From Pseudomonadota bacterium (GTDB taxonomy: Bacteria; Pseudomonadota; Alphaproteobacteria; Acetobacterales; Acetobacteraceae), in the NCBI GenBank assembly GCA_021782435.1, contig JAJXVA010000004.1, forward strand, positions 1-32,310: 32,310 nucleotides of DNA. The letters run 5' to 3'. Positions 25,492 through 32,310 of the stretch are shown here, piece after piece. Numbering within the stretch: position 1 is the first letter of the stretch; each line of letters starts with the position of its first letter. The notes under the pieces were generated by a model. That model searched no databases. It was not told the DNA's origin and was given only the letters and a program-made list of their open reading frames with translations. The position numbers and the translations under genes are program-made.

Positions 25492-26838
25492 ATGACCCCA
25501 ACCGTGCGCTTCGCCCCGAGCCCGACCGGCCTGCTGCATGTAGGCAATTTGCGCGTGGCGCTGGCCAACGCGTTGTTCGCGCGGCGGCATGGCGGACGGT
25601 TTTTGCTGCGCCTCGACGATACCGACCGGGAGCGCAGCAAGGCGGAGTATGCGGACGGAATCGGGCAGGATCTGCGTTGGGCGGGCCTCGGCTGGGACGG
25701 TATGGTGCGCCAATCGGACCGGCTGGACCGGTATGAGGCGGCGGCGGCGCGGTTGCGCGAGGCCGGGTTGCTATACCCGTGCTTCGAGTCCGAGGCCGAA
25801 TTGGCGGCCAAGCGCGAGGCCGCGCGGCGACGGCGGATGGCGCCGATTTACGACCGGGCGATGCTGAAACTGACCGAGGCGCAGTGCGCGGCGGCAGAAG
25901 CCAACGGCAAGGTTCCCTATTGGCGGTTCAAGCTTTCCGGCGCGATCCGTGCCTGGGACGACCTGGTGCTGGGCAGGCGGCAGGTGAAGACCTCGGCGAT
26001 ATCGGACCCGGTCCTGATCCGCGCGGATGGCTCGTTTCTCTACACGTTCACCTCGGTGGTGGACGATTTGGAAATGGGTATCACCCATATCATCCGCGGT
26101 GAGGATCATATTACCAATACCGGGGTACAGCTGGATATTTTCGCGGGCCTGGGAGCGGCGGAGGGCGCCATCGCCCTTGGCCATCTGCCATTGCTGACCG
26201 AGGCCGATGGCGGCAAGCTGTCCAAACGGCTGGAGGCGCTGTCGCTGCGCAGTCTGGCGCGTGATGGCGTGATGCCCACGGCCCTGTGTGGCTACCTGGC
26301 GCGGCTTGGCACCTCCGCCGACCCGATCGCGGCCGACCTGGATACGCTGGCACGGGATTTTGAATTCTCGCGCTATTCGGCGTCGGCCGCTCGCTTCGAC
26401 ATGCGCCAGTTATTGGCACTCAATCGCAAAGTATTGCACGAGACCGAGTTCGCCGATGTCGCGACGCGGCTGCCAGAAGGCGCGGACCCGGACTTCTGGC
26501 GTGCGGTGCGGGGCAATCTGGATCTGCTGAGCGAGGCCCGGCACTGGTTTGATGTGACCCACAACGAGATCGCGCCCGCGGAAATGCCTGGGGAGACGGC
26601 GTTCCTGGGGGTCGCGCTGGCACATCTGCCCCCGGAGCCATGGGACACGACGACGTTCCGGGCCTGGAGCGGTGCGCTGAAAGCTGCCACCGGCCGCACG
26701 GGGCGGACCTTGTTTCATCCGTTGCGTCTTGCCCTGACCGGAGAAGACCAGGGACCGGAAATGGCGGCGCTGCTGCCGCTGATGGGACGGGCGCGGGCCG
26801 AGCGGCGGCTGCGCGCCGCCTGCGCCGAAAATGACTGA
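25492..26838 (+). CDS. gltX: Glutamate-tRNA ligase
   Basis: Class I aminoacyl-tRNA synthetase charging tRNA with glutamate. The 448-residue protein has the HIGH-type motif as PSPTGLLHVGN at residues 8-18, LDDTDRERS, the ISDPVLIRADGSFLYTFTSVVDD and HIIRGEDHITNT segments of GluRS, and the KMSKS-type loop GGKLSKR near residue 245, followed by a helical anticodon-binding domain. Many alphaproteobacteria carry two GluRS genes, one of which can be specific for tRNA-Gln in the transamidation route; I cannot tell which this is. The ATG at 25492 has no strong ribosome binding site. The stop is 22 nt before the next gene, so the two probably form an operon. Confidence 0.94.
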   Translation: MTPTVRFAPSPTGLLHVGNLRVALANALFARRHGGRFLLRLDDTDRERSKAEYADGIGQDLRWAGLGWDGMVRQSDRLDRYEAAAARLREAGLLYPCFESEAELAAKREAARRRRMAPIYDRAMLKLTEAQCAAAEANGKVPYWRFKLSGAIRAWDDLVLGRRQVKTSAISDPVLIRADGSFLYTFTSVVDDLEMGITHIIRGEDHITNTGVQLDIFAGLGAAEGAIALGHLPLLTEADGGKLSKRLEALSLRSLARDGVMPTALCGYLARLGTSADPIAADLDTLARDFEFSRYSASAARFDMRQLLALNRKVLHETEFADVATRLPEGADPDFWRAVRGNLDLLSEARHWFDVTHNEIAPAEMPGETAFLGVALAHLPPEPWDTTTFRAWSGALKAATGRTGRTLFHPLRLALTGEDQGPEMAALLPLMGRARAERRLRAACAEND

Positions 26839-26860
26839 TATGGGCTGGAAAGGAAATTCG

Positions 26861-28882
26861 ATGCGCCGAATGTTGTTACTTGCCACCGCTTGCCTGCTGA
26901 TGGGAGCCGGGGCCGCCCTGGCCGCCCCGCAGACACTCGGGTTCGACCTCTCGGGCCGGGATTTGTCGGTAAAGCCCGGAGATGACTTCTTTCAGTATGC
27001 CAACGGCACCTTTGTGAACAACCTGACCATTCCGCCCGACCGGTCGGTTGCCGGCAGCTTCGTCGATCTGGCGGAACTGTCGATCAAGCGGGAGCACGAC
27101 ATACTGGACCAGGCGGCGGCGAAGGCGGGCGCGCAGCCCGACGACACCACCGGCAAGATGGGCGCGTTCTACAAATCCTTCATGGACGATGGATCAGTGG
27201 AGGCGCTGGGCGCGAAGCCACTGGCGCCGGAACTCGCGATGATCAAGGCGATGGCGACGCCGGCTGACTTCGCCCGGCTGAACGGGCTGGCGCAGAAAAC
27301 ACTGCTGGGCAGCGTGCTGGCGATTTCGATCGACCCGGACGCCAAAGATCCGCGTAAGTATGCGATCGATATCTCTCAATCCGGGCTCGGTCTGCCGGAT
27401 CGCGACTATTACCTCAAGAAAGACTTCGCCAAGCAGAAGGCGGCCTATCAGGATTACGCGGCCAAGGCGCTGGCGATGGCGGGCTGGCCGGACGCCGCCA
27501 ATGCCGCAACGCGGGTCGTGGCCTTCGAGACGGCCCTGGCCGAGGCAAGTTGGAGCCGCGCCGAAAGCCGCGACGACGACAAGACCTACAACCCCGAACC
27601 GGTGAGCGCGCTGGCAGGCTTTGCGCCTGGGTTCGACTGGACCGCCTATCTGGCCGGGGCCGATCTGGGCAAGGCCGAGAGCGTGGTGCTTCAGCAGAAC
27701 ACGGGCATACAGAAAATCGCCGCGGTGATCGGCAAGACCGACATTCAGACCCTGCGGGATTGGGCGGCACTGCATCTGATCATCGACGCAGCCCCTTACC
27801 TGTCCAAGGATTTTGATACCGCGCATTTCGCGATGTTCGGCACCATGCTGTCCGGTCAGCCGCAGGAGGAGCCGCGCTGGAAGCGGGCGGTGAAGGCAAC
27901 CGAAGGGGCGCTGGGGGATGCGATCGGGCGTGTCTACGCCGATATGTATTACCCGCCCGAAGCCCAGAAGGCGATGCAGACGCTGACCGCGGGATTGCGC
28001 AATGCGTTCAAGGTGCGGCTGGAACACAATAGCTGGATGGCGCCGGCGACGCGCAAATTGGCCCTGCAGAAGCTGGGTACGTTCTACTTCCTGATCGGCG
28101 AGCCGAAGCACTGGCGCGACTATTCCGCCCTGGTGGTGAAGGCGGATGATCTCTACGGCAATGTCGAGCGGGGCACGGCCAATGAATGGGCGTTCTGGGT
28201 CGGGCACCTGAGCAGGCCGGTGGATCGCGAACAGTGGGAAATGTTCCCCCAGACGGTAAACGCCTATAACGAGCCGCTGCTGAACGAAGTCGTGTTTCCA
28301 GCCGCCATTCTGCAACCGCCTTTCTTCAATCCGAAGGCGGACATGGCGATCAATTACGGCGCGATCGGCGGCGTGATCGGCCATGAAATGACCCACAGCT
28401 TCGATGACCAGGGGCGCAAGCACGACGCCTATGGCCGGCTGCATAATTGGTGGACGAAGGAGGATGCGGCGCGGTTCGAGACGCGGGCCCGCGCCTATGG
28501 CGCGCAGTTCGCTGCGATGAAGCTGCCGGGCATGGGGGATGCACACATCAATCCCGAACTGACGATGGGCGAGAATATCGCGGATCTGGGTGGGCTGACC
28601 CTGGCGCTGGATGCCTATCATCAGTCTCTGCATGGCAAGCCGGCGCCGGTGATCGATGGATTGACCGGCGACCAGCGGGTGTTCCTGGGCTGGGCGCAGG
28701 TCTGGCGCGAGAAGGTTCGCCCCGAGCGCGCGCGCGAATTGCTGAGCGTGGACCCGCATTCACCGCCGATCGCGCGGGTGAACATGCCGATGCATGAAAT
28801 CGATGCCTGGTATAAGGCGTTCCATGTGAAGCCGGGGGACGCGCTGTATCTGGCACCCGACCAGCGCGTAAGGATATGGTGA
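26861..28882 (+). CDS. Exported M13 (neprilysin/PepO) family zinc metallopeptidase
   Basis: A 673-residue zinc endopeptidase. A signal peptide (MRRMLLLATACLLMGAGAALAA) directs it to the periplasm. It has an N-terminal M13 domain opening with GDDFFQYANGTF, the substrate-binding VNAYNEP segment (the NAY/FY motif), the zinc site GHEMTHSFDDQG with His508, Glu509 and His512, and GENIADLGGL with Glu571 as third ligand and Asp575. It ends RVRIW, close to the C.VW terminus of the family, so the chain is full length. The ATG at 26861 has AAGGA 6 nt upstream, better than the track's 26831 start, which overlaps gltX. It is not lipidated: there is no lipobox Cys. Confidence 0.95.
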   Translation: MRRMLLLATACLLMGAGAALAAPQTLGFDLSGRDLSVKPGDDFFQYANGTFVNNLTIPPDRSVAGSFVDLAELSIKREHDILDQAAAKAGAQPDDTTGKMGAFYKSFMDDGSVEALGAKPLAPELAMIKAMATPADFARLNGLAQKTLLGSVLAISIDPDAKDPRKYAIDISQSGLGLPDRDYYLKKDFAKQKAAYQDYAAKALAMAGWPDAANAATRVVAFETALAEASWSRAESRDDDKTYNPEPVSALAGFAPGFDWTAYLAGADLGKAESVVLQQNTGIQKIAAVIGKTDIQTLRDWAALHLIIDAAPYLSKDFDTAHFAMFGTMLSGQPQEEPRWKRAVKATEGALGDAIGRVYADMYYPPEAQKAMQTLTAGLRNAFKVRLEHNSWMAPATRKLALQKLGTFYFLIGEPKHWRDYSALVVKADDLYGNVERGTANEWAFWVGHLSRPVDREQWEMFPQTVNAYNEPLLNEVVFPAAILQPPFFNPKADMAINYGAIGGVIGHEMTHSFDDQGRKHDAYGRLHNWWTKEDAARFETRARAYGAQFAAMKLPGMGDAHINPELTMGENIADLGGLTLALDAYHQSLHGKPAPVIDGLTGDQRVFLGWAQVWREKVRPERARELLSVDPHSPPIARVNMPMHEIDAWYKAFHVKPGDALYLAPDQRVRIW

Positions 28883-28939
28883 GGTCGGAACGACCTTCCT
28901 GAACAAGGTCGGGCATATCGTTCTGACGATACCGTGATG

Positions 28940-28966
28940 TGTGGAGCGCGCTGGGAGCGCCCCACA
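28940..28966 (+). terminator. Hairpin between the M13 peptidase and SRAP genes
   Basis: TGTGG-A-GCGC pairs with GCGC-C-CCACA, one mismatch, around a GCTGGGA loop, followed by AATT. It could end the gltX-M13 transcript or shape the SRAP leader. Confidence 0.4.
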
Positions 28967-28985
28967 AATTCCGCGAGGAGGGGCG

Positions 28986-29627
28986 ATGTGTAATCTCTAC
29001 GCCCTGACCACGAACCAGAGTGCCATGCGCCTGATGCTGCGCGCGGTGCGTGACGAACTCGGCAATTTTCCGCCACGTCCGGCCATTTATCCGGACCAGA
29101 CAGCCCCTATACTGCGGCTCGGTAATGATGGCGCGCCGGAATTGGTCCTGGCGCGCTGGGGCATGCCCTCGCCGGCGTTCGCCTTGCGCGGCAAGGCTGC
29201 TGATCGGGGAATCACGAACATTCGGAACACGGCCAGCCCGCATTGGCGCCCCTATCTGGCGCAGCGTTGCCTGGTGCCGTTCGATGCCTTCGCGGAGCCG
29301 GGACCGAATGGGCCGGTTTGGTTCACGCTGGGCGCGGCGCGGCCATTGGCGTGTTTTGCCGGATTATGGACGCATTGGCGCGGCGTCCGGAAAGTGAAGG
29401 AGGGCGAGGTTGCGACTAGTCTGTTCGGGTTTCTGACCACCGAGCCCAACCGTGAGGTGGCCGCCATCCACCCCAAAGCCATGCCGGTCATCCTGGCCAC
29501 GACCGACGCACAGACCACATGGCTGGAGGCGCCCTGGCCGGAGGCCGCCGGGTTGCAGGGGAAGCTGCCGGATTGCACGCTGCGGACCGGGATCGAGAAT
29601 GACCACCCAGGAGGCTTGAATGTTTGA
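28986..29627 (+). CDS. SOS response-associated peptidase (SRAP/YedK/HMCES family) abasic-site protein
   Basis: SRAP proteins form a stable covalent link to abasic sites in single-stranded DNA through Cys2, protecting replication forks. The 213-residue product starts MCNLYALT, with Cys at position 2, and has the other conserved landmarks in order: NIRNTAS (Asn), CLVPFDAFAEPG (Glu in the F.E slot), and AAIHPKAMPVIL (His of the H.RMPVIL motif). The track start at 28941 is wrong, since Cys2 must follow the initiator Met; the ATG at 28986 also has a perfect GAGGAGG site. The 3' end overlaps the next gene by 8 nt. The EW of many family members is EP here. Confidence 0.93.
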   Translation: MCNLYALTTNQSAMRLMLRAVRDELGNFPPRPAIYPDQTAPILRLGNDGAPELVLARWGMPSPAFALRGKAADRGITNIRNTASPHWRPYLAQRCLVPFDAFAEPGPNGPVWFTLGAARPLACFAGLWTHWRGVRKVKEGEVATSLFGFLTTEPNREVAAIHPKAMPVILATTDAQTTWLEAPWPEAAGLQGKLPDCTLRTGIENDHPGGLNV

Positions 29628-30108
29628 AGTGGCGGCCGCCGGTTTGAGCCGGACCGAGGCACGCGCCGAGATTTTGGCGCAGATTGGCGGATTGCTCGCC
29701 GGCGAGCGGGACAGAACAGCCAATTGCGCGAATGTTTCGGCATTGCTGTATACGCTGATGCCCGAGTTGAACTGGGCCGGCTTCTACTTTCTGAAGCCGG
29801 ATGGCTGGCTGGTGCTGGGGCCATTCCAGGGCAAGCCTGCCTGTGTGCGCATTGGGCCAGGCAAGGGGGTTTGTGGCGCGGCGGTGGTGGCGCGCGCGCC
29901 CGTGCGCGTGGCCGATGTGTTTGCCTTCCCTGGGCATATCGCGTGTGACGCGCAGAGCCGGGCTGAACTGGTGGTCCCGATTATCCGGGAGGGCGTGGTG
30001 CTCGGGGTGATCGATCTCGACAGCCCGGTGCCGGGACGGTTCGAGGCCGAGGACGCCGTCATGCTGGGGGAGGTGGCGGCGCTGGTGGCGGCGGGGTGCG
30101 ACTGGTAG
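29620..30108 (+). CDS. msrC: Free methionine-(R)-sulfoxide reductase, GAF-domain type
   Basis: Reduces free methionine-R-sulfoxide using thioredoxin. The 162-residue GAF-domain protein has the three family cysteines at Cys75, Cys85 and Cys109, in QGKPACVRI, GKGVCG and GHIACDAQSRAE. Their spacing of 10 and 24 residues is the same as in E. coli fRMsr (YebR). W52-A-G-F-Y and VIDLDSP are also typical. The ATG lies inside the end of the SRAP gene, an 8-nt overlap suggesting translational coupling of two stress-repair proteins. Identity is strong; only co-regulation is inferred. Confidence 0.94.
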   Translation: MFEVAAAGLSRTEARAEILAQIGGLLAGERDRTANCANVSALLYTLMPELNWAGFYFLKPDGWLVLGPFQGKPACVRIGPGKGVCGAAVVARAPVRVADVFAFPGHIACDAQSRAELVVPIIREGVVLGVIDLDSPVPGRFEAEDAVMLGEVAALVAAGCDW

Positions 30109-30155
30109 CGCCGGGGCCGGGCGCGGGGAGTGCGAACGGGGGATCGGGACCGATA

Positions 30156-30845
30156 ATGCGACACACGGAGACGCATCTGGTTGGGCGCACGGGTTGGCTG
30201 CGTGCGGCGGTATTGGGGGCCAATGACGGCATAATTTCCACCGCAAGCCTGATTCTGGGGGTGGTTTCGGCCAGTGGGGCGCGGCAGGCGGCGCTGGTGG
30301 CCGGGGTGGCCGGGCTGGTGGCCGGCGCCATGGCCATGGCGGCGGGGGAATATGTCTCGGTCAGTTCGCAGGCCGACACCGAGGCCGCCGCGCTGGCCAC
30401 AGAGCGGGTGGAACTCGCGGCCGGCTATGATGCCGAGGTCATGGAACTGGCCCGCATCTACCAGGCACGCGGCGTCAGCACGGAACTGGCCGGGGAGGTC
30501 GCCCGACAATTGATGGCTCATGACGCGCTCGGAACCCATGCGCGGGAAGAACTGGGTATTTCCGAAATTCTGCGGGCGAACCCGATACAAGCCGCCCTGG
30601 CCTCGGCGCTCACCTTCTCGGTTGGCGCGGCGGGGCCACTGATTTTGACCGTGCTCCTGCCCAAGGCGGCGCTGATGCCAGGGCTTGGCGCGGGGTCGCT
30701 CGCGCTACTCGCCGCTTTGGGAGCCATTGGCGCCCGCGCCGGCGGTGCCCCCATGGCAAGGCCGGCGCTGCGGGTGTGCTTCTGGGGGGCCATGGCCATG
30801 GCGGCGACGACGGGAATCGGTCATCTGTTCGGGGCGGTCGGGTAG
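30156..30845 (+). CDS. VIT1/CCC1 family iron/manganese transporter
   Basis: A 229-residue membrane protein of the vacuolar iron transporter family, which exports or sequesters Fe2+ or Mn2+. It begins RTGWLRAAVLGANDGIISTASLILGV, the conserved first helix with its Asn-Asp, then VAGAMAMAAGEYVSVSSQADTE at helix 2, a charged cytosolic linker (about 80-150), and three further helices. The linker is short, without extra ferritin-like domains. I start at ATG 30156, because the track start at 30096 adds a low-complexity stretch. It follows the sulfoxide reductase gene by 47 nt and could share its transcript. The metal preference cannot be read from the sequence. Confidence 0.92.
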   Translation: MRHTETHLVGRTGWLRAAVLGANDGIISTASLILGVVSASGARQAALVAGVAGLVAGAMAMAAGEYVSVSSQADTEAAALATERVELAAGYDAEVMELARIYQARGVSTELAGEVARQLMAHDALGTHAREELGISEILRANPIQAALASALTFSVGAAGPLILTVLLPKAALMPGLGAGSLALLAALGAIGARAGGAPMARPALRVCFWGAMAMAATTGIGHLFGAVG

Positions 30846-30855
30846 GCCCATCCGG

Positions 30856-31272
30856 TCAGGCTGGCGGCACGAACCCGACGCGCGCGAGCGCCGCGGTGAT
30901 GGCGAGCCATTGGATCGCGTTGATGAGAACCGAAAGCTGGTGGGCGCGGGCGAAACGCGGCTTGGCCGTGTCATCTCCGGCCAGGGCGGCATCACTGAGT
31001 TGGTTGATGCGGGGCATGAGCCATTGGCGCAGCCAGGCAGTGGTGAGGGCAACCAGCGCGGTGACCAGGGATGGCCAGCCGCGCAAGGTGAGCGAGGCGA
31101 GCGCCGCGGCCGCAAAAACATAGAGATAATAGCGGGGAAACAGGGCGCGCACGAAATGGCCCGCATGGTCGGGCGGCAATTTGGCAAAAATCAGCGGCGC
31201 GACGATGGCCGCGAAAAAAACCATGCCGCCGAACAGCAGCGCGAGCGCGAACAGACCCAGCAGATGCATCAT
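30856..31272 (-). CDS. DUF4149/TMEM205-like membrane protein
   Basis: A 138-residue protein with about four membrane helices, starting MMHLLGLFALALLFGGMVFF. It has the pattern of the DUF4149/TMEM205-like family: the Phe/Gly-rich first helix, FPRYYLYVF, and the LMPRINQL....FARAHQLSVLIN segment between helices 3 and 4. Function is unknown. I begin at ATG 31272; the track start (31401) adds a Pro/Ala-rich leader that does not look like protein. It is convergent with the VIT1-type gene, 10 nt apart, and downstream of the FNT gene on the same strand. Confidence 0.78.
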   Translation of the reverse strand: MMHLLGLFALALLFGGMVFFAAIVAPLIFAKLPPDHAGHFVRALFPRYYLYVFAAAALASLTLRGWPSLVTALVALTTAWLRQWLMPRINQLSDAALAGDDTAKPRFARAHQLSVLINAIQWLAITAALARVGFVPPA

Positions 31273-31418
31273 GGCGACGGAGGATGGCAGGTTGGCGGCG
31301 GCGTGCAAGGGTTGGGGCTTGCCTGCCCGCCGTTGCCCGAGGCCGGAAGCATGGTCTCTTGCAGGCGCGGCGCCCCGCTGGCCACCGGGCGGAGGTGGCA
31401 CGCACTCGGACCGTCTGG

Positions 31419-32267
31419 TCAGGTTCTGTTGTCGAAGGCGTGGGCGATCTGGCCGTGGTTCAGCAGCGCCACCAGCGCAGTGCCGCCGAGCGTGTTGCCT
31501 ATCAGAACCGGGAGCAGAAAGTGGCCAAAATACATGGCCAGTCCGCCCTGACCGCGGAAGGCATAAAAGGCGATCTCAACCGATCCGGCGATGATGTGGG
31601 GAAATTTGCACACCGCTATGGCATACGTGAGCATAATAATGATCCATGGCCGCGCGGGGCCGGCCCCGGGCAGCAACCAGACCGTAAGCCCGATCAGCCA
31701 GCCGGCGCCGATACTGGCGACGCCCAGGGTGATTGGCGGCCGAGCGAGGGCGGCACGCGCAATCTGGTCCATCGCGGTGATGATGGCCGGCGGCAATGCC
31801 GTGGTGCGGGCCAGCGCCAGGGCCAGTACGGCGCTGCCCAGGAGATTGAACAGCAGCACCACCGCCCAAACCCGGAACGTGGCGCGCAGGGTGGGCAGAT
31901 CGCGCCGGGTAAGGGCCGGGATCAGGGCGGTGAGGGTGGCTTCCGTGAAAAGTTGTTGTCGTCCCAGAATGACAATGAGAAACCCCACGGTGTAACCGAG
32001 CGAGGCCACCAGGTGCCGCCAGGGGGAAGCTGGCAGGCCGGCCTGCAACGCCGCCTCGACGATGAACGAGAACCCGATGGAAAGCCCGGCGGCGAAGCTC
32101 GAGACCGCCAGGCTGCGGACGGGGCGGGCGAGTTCGGCCAGCCCCTCCTCGCGGACGATTTCGTGAATGACCATGGGCCCGATCTGGGTCCGCTCAGCGG
32201 CTTGGCGCTGCTCCTTTTCGTCGAGGTAGGGGGAGTCCTCGCCCGCCGGGTCGCTCATACCCAACAT
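31419..32267 (-). CDS. Formate/nitrite transporter (FNT) family protein
   Basis: A 282-residue inner-membrane channel-type protein. The first 50 residues are hydrophilic and acidic, then six helices start near residue 52. FNT landmarks are LAVSSFAAGLSIGFSFIVE at helix 1, GRQQLFTEATLTAL (the N/Q-LFT.. half-helix motif), and CKFPHIIAGSVE, which carries the central-pore His found in formate, nitrite and hydrosulfide channels. The long hydrophilic N-terminus is more like the YfdC branch than FocA. Substrate unknown. An in-frame ATG at 32258 is an equally possible start. No formate or nitrite enzyme gene lies nearby. Confidence 0.88.
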   Translation of the reverse strand: MLGMSDPAGEDSPYLDEKEQRQAAERTQIGPMVIHEIVREEGLAELARPVRSLAVSSFAAGLSIGFSFIVEAALQAGLPASPWRHLVASLGYTVGFLIVILGRQQLFTEATLTALIPALTRRDLPTLRATFRVWAVVLLFNLLGSAVLALALARTTALPPAIITAMDQIARAALARPPITLGVASIGAGWLIGLTVWLLPGAGPARPWIIIMLTYAIAVCKFPHIIAGSVEIAFYAFRGQGGLAMYFGHFLLPVLIGNTLGGTALVALLNHGQIAHAFDNRT

Positions 32268-32310
32268 TAACCGGGCGCTACGGTGCCCGGCAAGGCGGGC
32301 GGGGTTCGCG

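Noticed and set aside
24528-25811. 427-aa minus-strand ORF
   Set aside because: Covers gltX antisense, the membrane protein in another frame and a non-coding gap. It has no coherent domain.
1-32310. Mobile elements, prophage, CRISPR, toxin-antitoxin or defence islands
   Set aside because: No transposase, integrase, phage structural gene, spaced direct-repeat array or paired small ORFs of those types could be supported on either strand.

Overview
The window is high-GC bacterial chromosome, best read as an alphaproteobacterium of the Acetobacteraceae type, probably an acid-tolerant one. This rests on gene content, not on a marker-gene search: a CtrA-family cell-cycle regulator, an HpnN hopanoid transporter, a RibB fused to a dead RibA domain (the RibBX arrangement common in Proteobacteria), a Hint-domain protein of the kind frequent in acetic acid bacteria, and a secreted sedolisin (S53) acid protease. 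I see no phage, insertion sequence, integrase, tRNA, rRNA or CRISPR array. Almost all the sequence is single-copy, host-like coding sequence.

Layout. At the left edge is the first 31 codons of a class II glutamine amidotransferase/asparagine synthetase (minus strand, cut by the window and absent from the ORF track). Facing away from it is a tightly coupled operon ribE-ribBX-ribH-nusB-thiL (396-4111), joining flavin synthesis, an antitermination factor and thiamine phosphate kinase. Next come a secreted S53 protease (4453-6069) and an APC-type amino acid permease (6345-7775), which together could digest protein outside the cell and import the products. A 567-bp convergent gap with a GC-rich tandem repeat follows.

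From 8343 to 11054, a ctrA-like gene (minus) is divergent from fliI-fliJ (plus). The CtrA-like protein has Glu at position 51, exactly where CtrA carries its phosphorylated Asp51, and His in place of the metal-binding Asp8. This is the most unusual feature of the window. Downstream are hpnN, a LysR-type regulator, a bidirectional terminator, an exported amidase (minus), rpmG, a catalytically degenerate EAL protein, and recQ (minus), whose 3' end overlaps the EAL gene.

From 20184 to 24544, a Hint-domain protein with a strong terminator is followed by a 1113-residue TPR protein ending in a GT32-like glycosyltransferase domain. Its TPR part shows a segmental internal duplication. The right third holds a small unknown membrane protein (minus), gltX with an M13 metallopeptidase, an overlapping pair for an SRAP/YedK abasic-site protein and a free methionine-R-sulfoxide reductase, a VIT1/CCC1-type metal transporter, and two minus-strand membrane proteins (DUF4149/TMEM205-like and a formate/nitrite-transporter family member).

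The window is mostly housekeeping plus envelope and stress genes. No complete new system is evident. The observations most worth pursuing are the naturally phosphomimetic CtrA-like protein beside flagellar export genes, the degenerate EAL protein, and the duplicated TPR-glycosyltransferase.
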